DNA of 64,000 bases from Porphyrobacter sp. CACIAM 03H1 (lineage in GTDB: Bacteria; Pseudomonadota; Alphaproteobacteria; Sphingomonadales; Sphingomonadaceae). Each line of letters opens with the position of its first letter. Positions within the stretch are counted from its first letter, which is position 1. This document shows positions 62,775 to 64,000 of this stretch, piece by piece. Where the stretch lies: NCBI RefSeq assembly GCF_002215495.1, contig NZ_CP021378.1:1798764-1862763 (forward strand). Reading direction: 5' to 3'. The notes under the pieces were generated by a model, which was not told the origin of the DNA, ran no database searches, and saw only the letters and a list, made by a program, of their open reading frames with translations. The translations under genes were made by a program, and so were the position numbers.

Positions 62775-63980
62775 TTGCACATCTATCCCGACGCAAAGGC
62801 TGTAGTCCGCGACCTTCGTCCGGACGAACCCGTCATCCTCAACCGCCCGCACGCCGCGCGGCGCGCCGCCCGTTTCTTTGTCGAGAAGTTTCCGGGCAAG
62901 GTGCTCTATGCGGTCAAGGCCAACCCCGCGCCGGACCTGATCAAGGTCCTGTGGGATGCCGGCGTGACCCACTTCGACGTCGCCTCGATCACCGAGGTGC
63001 GGCTGGTGCGCGGCATCCTGCCGGATGCGGTGCTGTGCTTCATGCACCCGGTGAAGACCCCGCAGGCGATCCGCGAGGCCTATTTCGAGCACGGCGTGCG
63101 CACCTTCAGCCTCGACACCTTCGAGGAGCTGGAGAAGATTATCGCCGCCTGCACCGATCCCGCGACCGGCGAGGCCCCCCGTGACCTCCGCCTGTGCGTG
63201 CGCCTGCGCGTGTCCTCGGAATATTCCGAGCTGAGCCTCGCGTCGAAGTTCGGCTGCGACCTCATCGAAGCGCCCCAGCTGCTCCAGCAGGCCCGCCAGC
63301 ATTGCGACTGGCTGGGCGTGTGCTTCCATGTCGGCAGCCAGGCGATGACCCCCTTCGCCTTCGTCCAGGCCCTCGACCGCACCCGTGCGGCAATTGCCGA
63401 GGCGTCGGTCGTGATCGACATGATCGATGTCGGCGGGGGCTTCCCGAGCGCCTATCCGGGGCTCGAGCCGCCGCCGATGGAGGATTACTTCGCGATCATC
63501 GCCAAGCACTTCGAGAGCCTGCCGATCGCCTACAACGCCGAGCTGTGGTGCGAACCCGGCCGCGCGCTGTCGGCCGAGTACAGCTCGATGATCGTGCAGG
63601 TGAACAAGCGCCGCGGCGAGGAGCTCTACATCAACGACGGTGCCTACGGTGCCCTCTACGATGCCGCCCACGTCGCGTGGCGCTTCCCGGTGCGCGCGCT
63701 CGAGGACGACCTGATCGAGGAGGACGAGGACTTCGCGTTCTACGGCCCGACCTGCGACGATGCCGACTACATGAAGGGCCCCTTCGCGCTGCCCGCCGAC
63801 ATCCAGGCCGGTGACTACATCGAGATCGGGATGCTCGGCGCCTATGGCGCGGCGATGAAGACCGGCTTCAACGGCTACGGCAATGCTGTTGCGGTGACCG
63901 TGCAGGACGAGCCGATGATGAGCCTGTTCAACGGCACCCGCGTGCGCGAGGCGACCGACAACGTCGTCAGCCTGCGCTGA
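62775..63980 (+). CDS. Ornithine/lysine decarboxylase, fold-III PLP enzyme
   Basis: The 401-residue protein is read from TTG 62775, giving MHIYPDAKAVVRDLRPDEPV. A longer in-frame reading from 62658 is in the leader. K48 in YAVKANP is the PLP lysine; CFHVGSQ, DVGGGFPSAYPG, WCEPGRAL and FYGPTCDDADY, with catalytic Cys, match eukaryotic-type ornithine decarboxylases. It makes putrescine (or cadaverine), the diamine for the carboxyspermidine pathway at 56517-60369. Only 20 bases follow it in the window. Confidence 0.92.
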   Translation: MHIYPDAKAVVRDLRPDEPVILNRPHAARRAARFFVEKFPGKVLYAVKANPAPDLIKVLWDAGVTHFDVASITEVRLVRGILPDAVLCFMHPVKTPQAIREAYFEHGVRTFSLDTFEELEKIIAACTDPATGEAPRDLRLCVRLRVSSEYSELSLASKFGCDLIEAPQLLQQARQHCDWLGVCFHVGSQAMTPFAFVQALDRTRAAIAEASVVIDMIDVGGGFPSAYPGLEPPPMEDYFAIIAKHFESLPIAYNAELWCEPGRALSAEYSSMIVQVNKRRGEELYINDGAYGALYDAAHVAWRFPVRALEDDLIEEDEDFAFYGPTCDDADYMKGPFALPADIQAGDYIEIGMLGAYGAAMKTGFNGYGNAVAVTVQDEPMMSLFNGTRVREATDNVVSLR

Positions 63981-64000
63981 CCCGGCGCGCGCCGCCCCGC

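Noticed and set aside
62815..62828. TTCGTCCGGACGAA palindrome in the decarboxylase coding region
   Set aside because: It resembles the operator but differs in both half-sites, lies within a codon-constrained region and is far from the island.

Overview
The DNA is GC-rich (roughly two thirds G+C by eye) with densely packed, often 4-bp-overlapping genes. Large TonB-dependent receptors, many CaiB/BaiF CoA-transferases, a LemA/DUF3137 pair, a carboxyspermidine-type polyamine pathway and betaine-lipid genes together suggest an alphaproteobacterium of the order Sphingomonadales (Erythrobacter/Porphyrobacter/Novosphingobium-like). This is inference from gene content; no rRNA or other marker is present. 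No tRNA, rRNA or CRISPR array was seen, and no stretch over about 300 bases lacks a gene.

Region 1 (about 1-46.3 kb) is a catabolic island that I cannot match to a described pathway. Seven copies of a 12-bp palindrome, TTGTCCGGACAA (two with one changed base), lie only at the 5' ends of its operons: 42, 9251, 23574, 23616, 24436, 29497 and 45474. A HutC-type GntR repressor is encoded in the middle (34497-35225) and is the obvious candidate reader. The parts are: methyltransferase and membrane protein operon (83-2736); leftward operon of alpha/beta hydrolase, LeuC/LeuD-like hydratase, HMG-CoA-lyase-like enzyme, CoA-transferase and VOC lipoprotein (9240-2717); rightward operon of isochorismatase-type amidohydrolase, two polysaccharide-deacetylase-fold proteins, aldehyde dehydrogenase and MDR oxidoreductase (9343-14267); leftward operon of TonB receptor, VOC protein, hydrolase, MFS carrier, VAO-type flavoenzyme and nitrilase-like protein (23497-14264); a second TonB receptor; Tat-exported flavin amine oxidase plus DUF1838; CitE-like lyase, MaoC hydratase, acyl-CoA dehydrogenase and two CoA-transferases (29569-34488); and a ten-gene operon with two MmgE/PrpD proteins, a CoA ligase, an amidase, an SDR, a PuuE-like protein and an enoyl-CoA hydratase (35294-44392).

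Read together, the island could import a bulky compound through TonB receptors, begin processing it in the periplasm, open C-N or imide bonds with amidohydrolases, hydrate the resulting unsaturated dicarboxylates, load them on CoA and cleave them to central metabolites. The substrate is unknown. A substituted cyclic imide or N-heterocycle is my working guess, not a demonstrated function.

Region 2 (46.3-56.5 kb) looks like housekeeping or stress genes: an MscS channel, a tripartite efflux system (outer-membrane factor, HlyD-type adaptor, DUF2955 protein), a MarC-family protein, a DEAD-box helicase, the btaA-btaB betaine-lipid pair and a threonine-dehydratase-like enzyme.

Region 3 (56.5-64 kb) is a polyamine locus: carboxynorspermidine synthase, carboxynorspermidine decarboxylase and a fold-III ornithine/lysine decarboxylase behind a long structured leader. 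It also holds a lipoprotein beta-propeller, LemA/DUF3137 and a 452-bp cassette encoding a GxxExxY protein bounded by perfect 20-bp inverted repeats.
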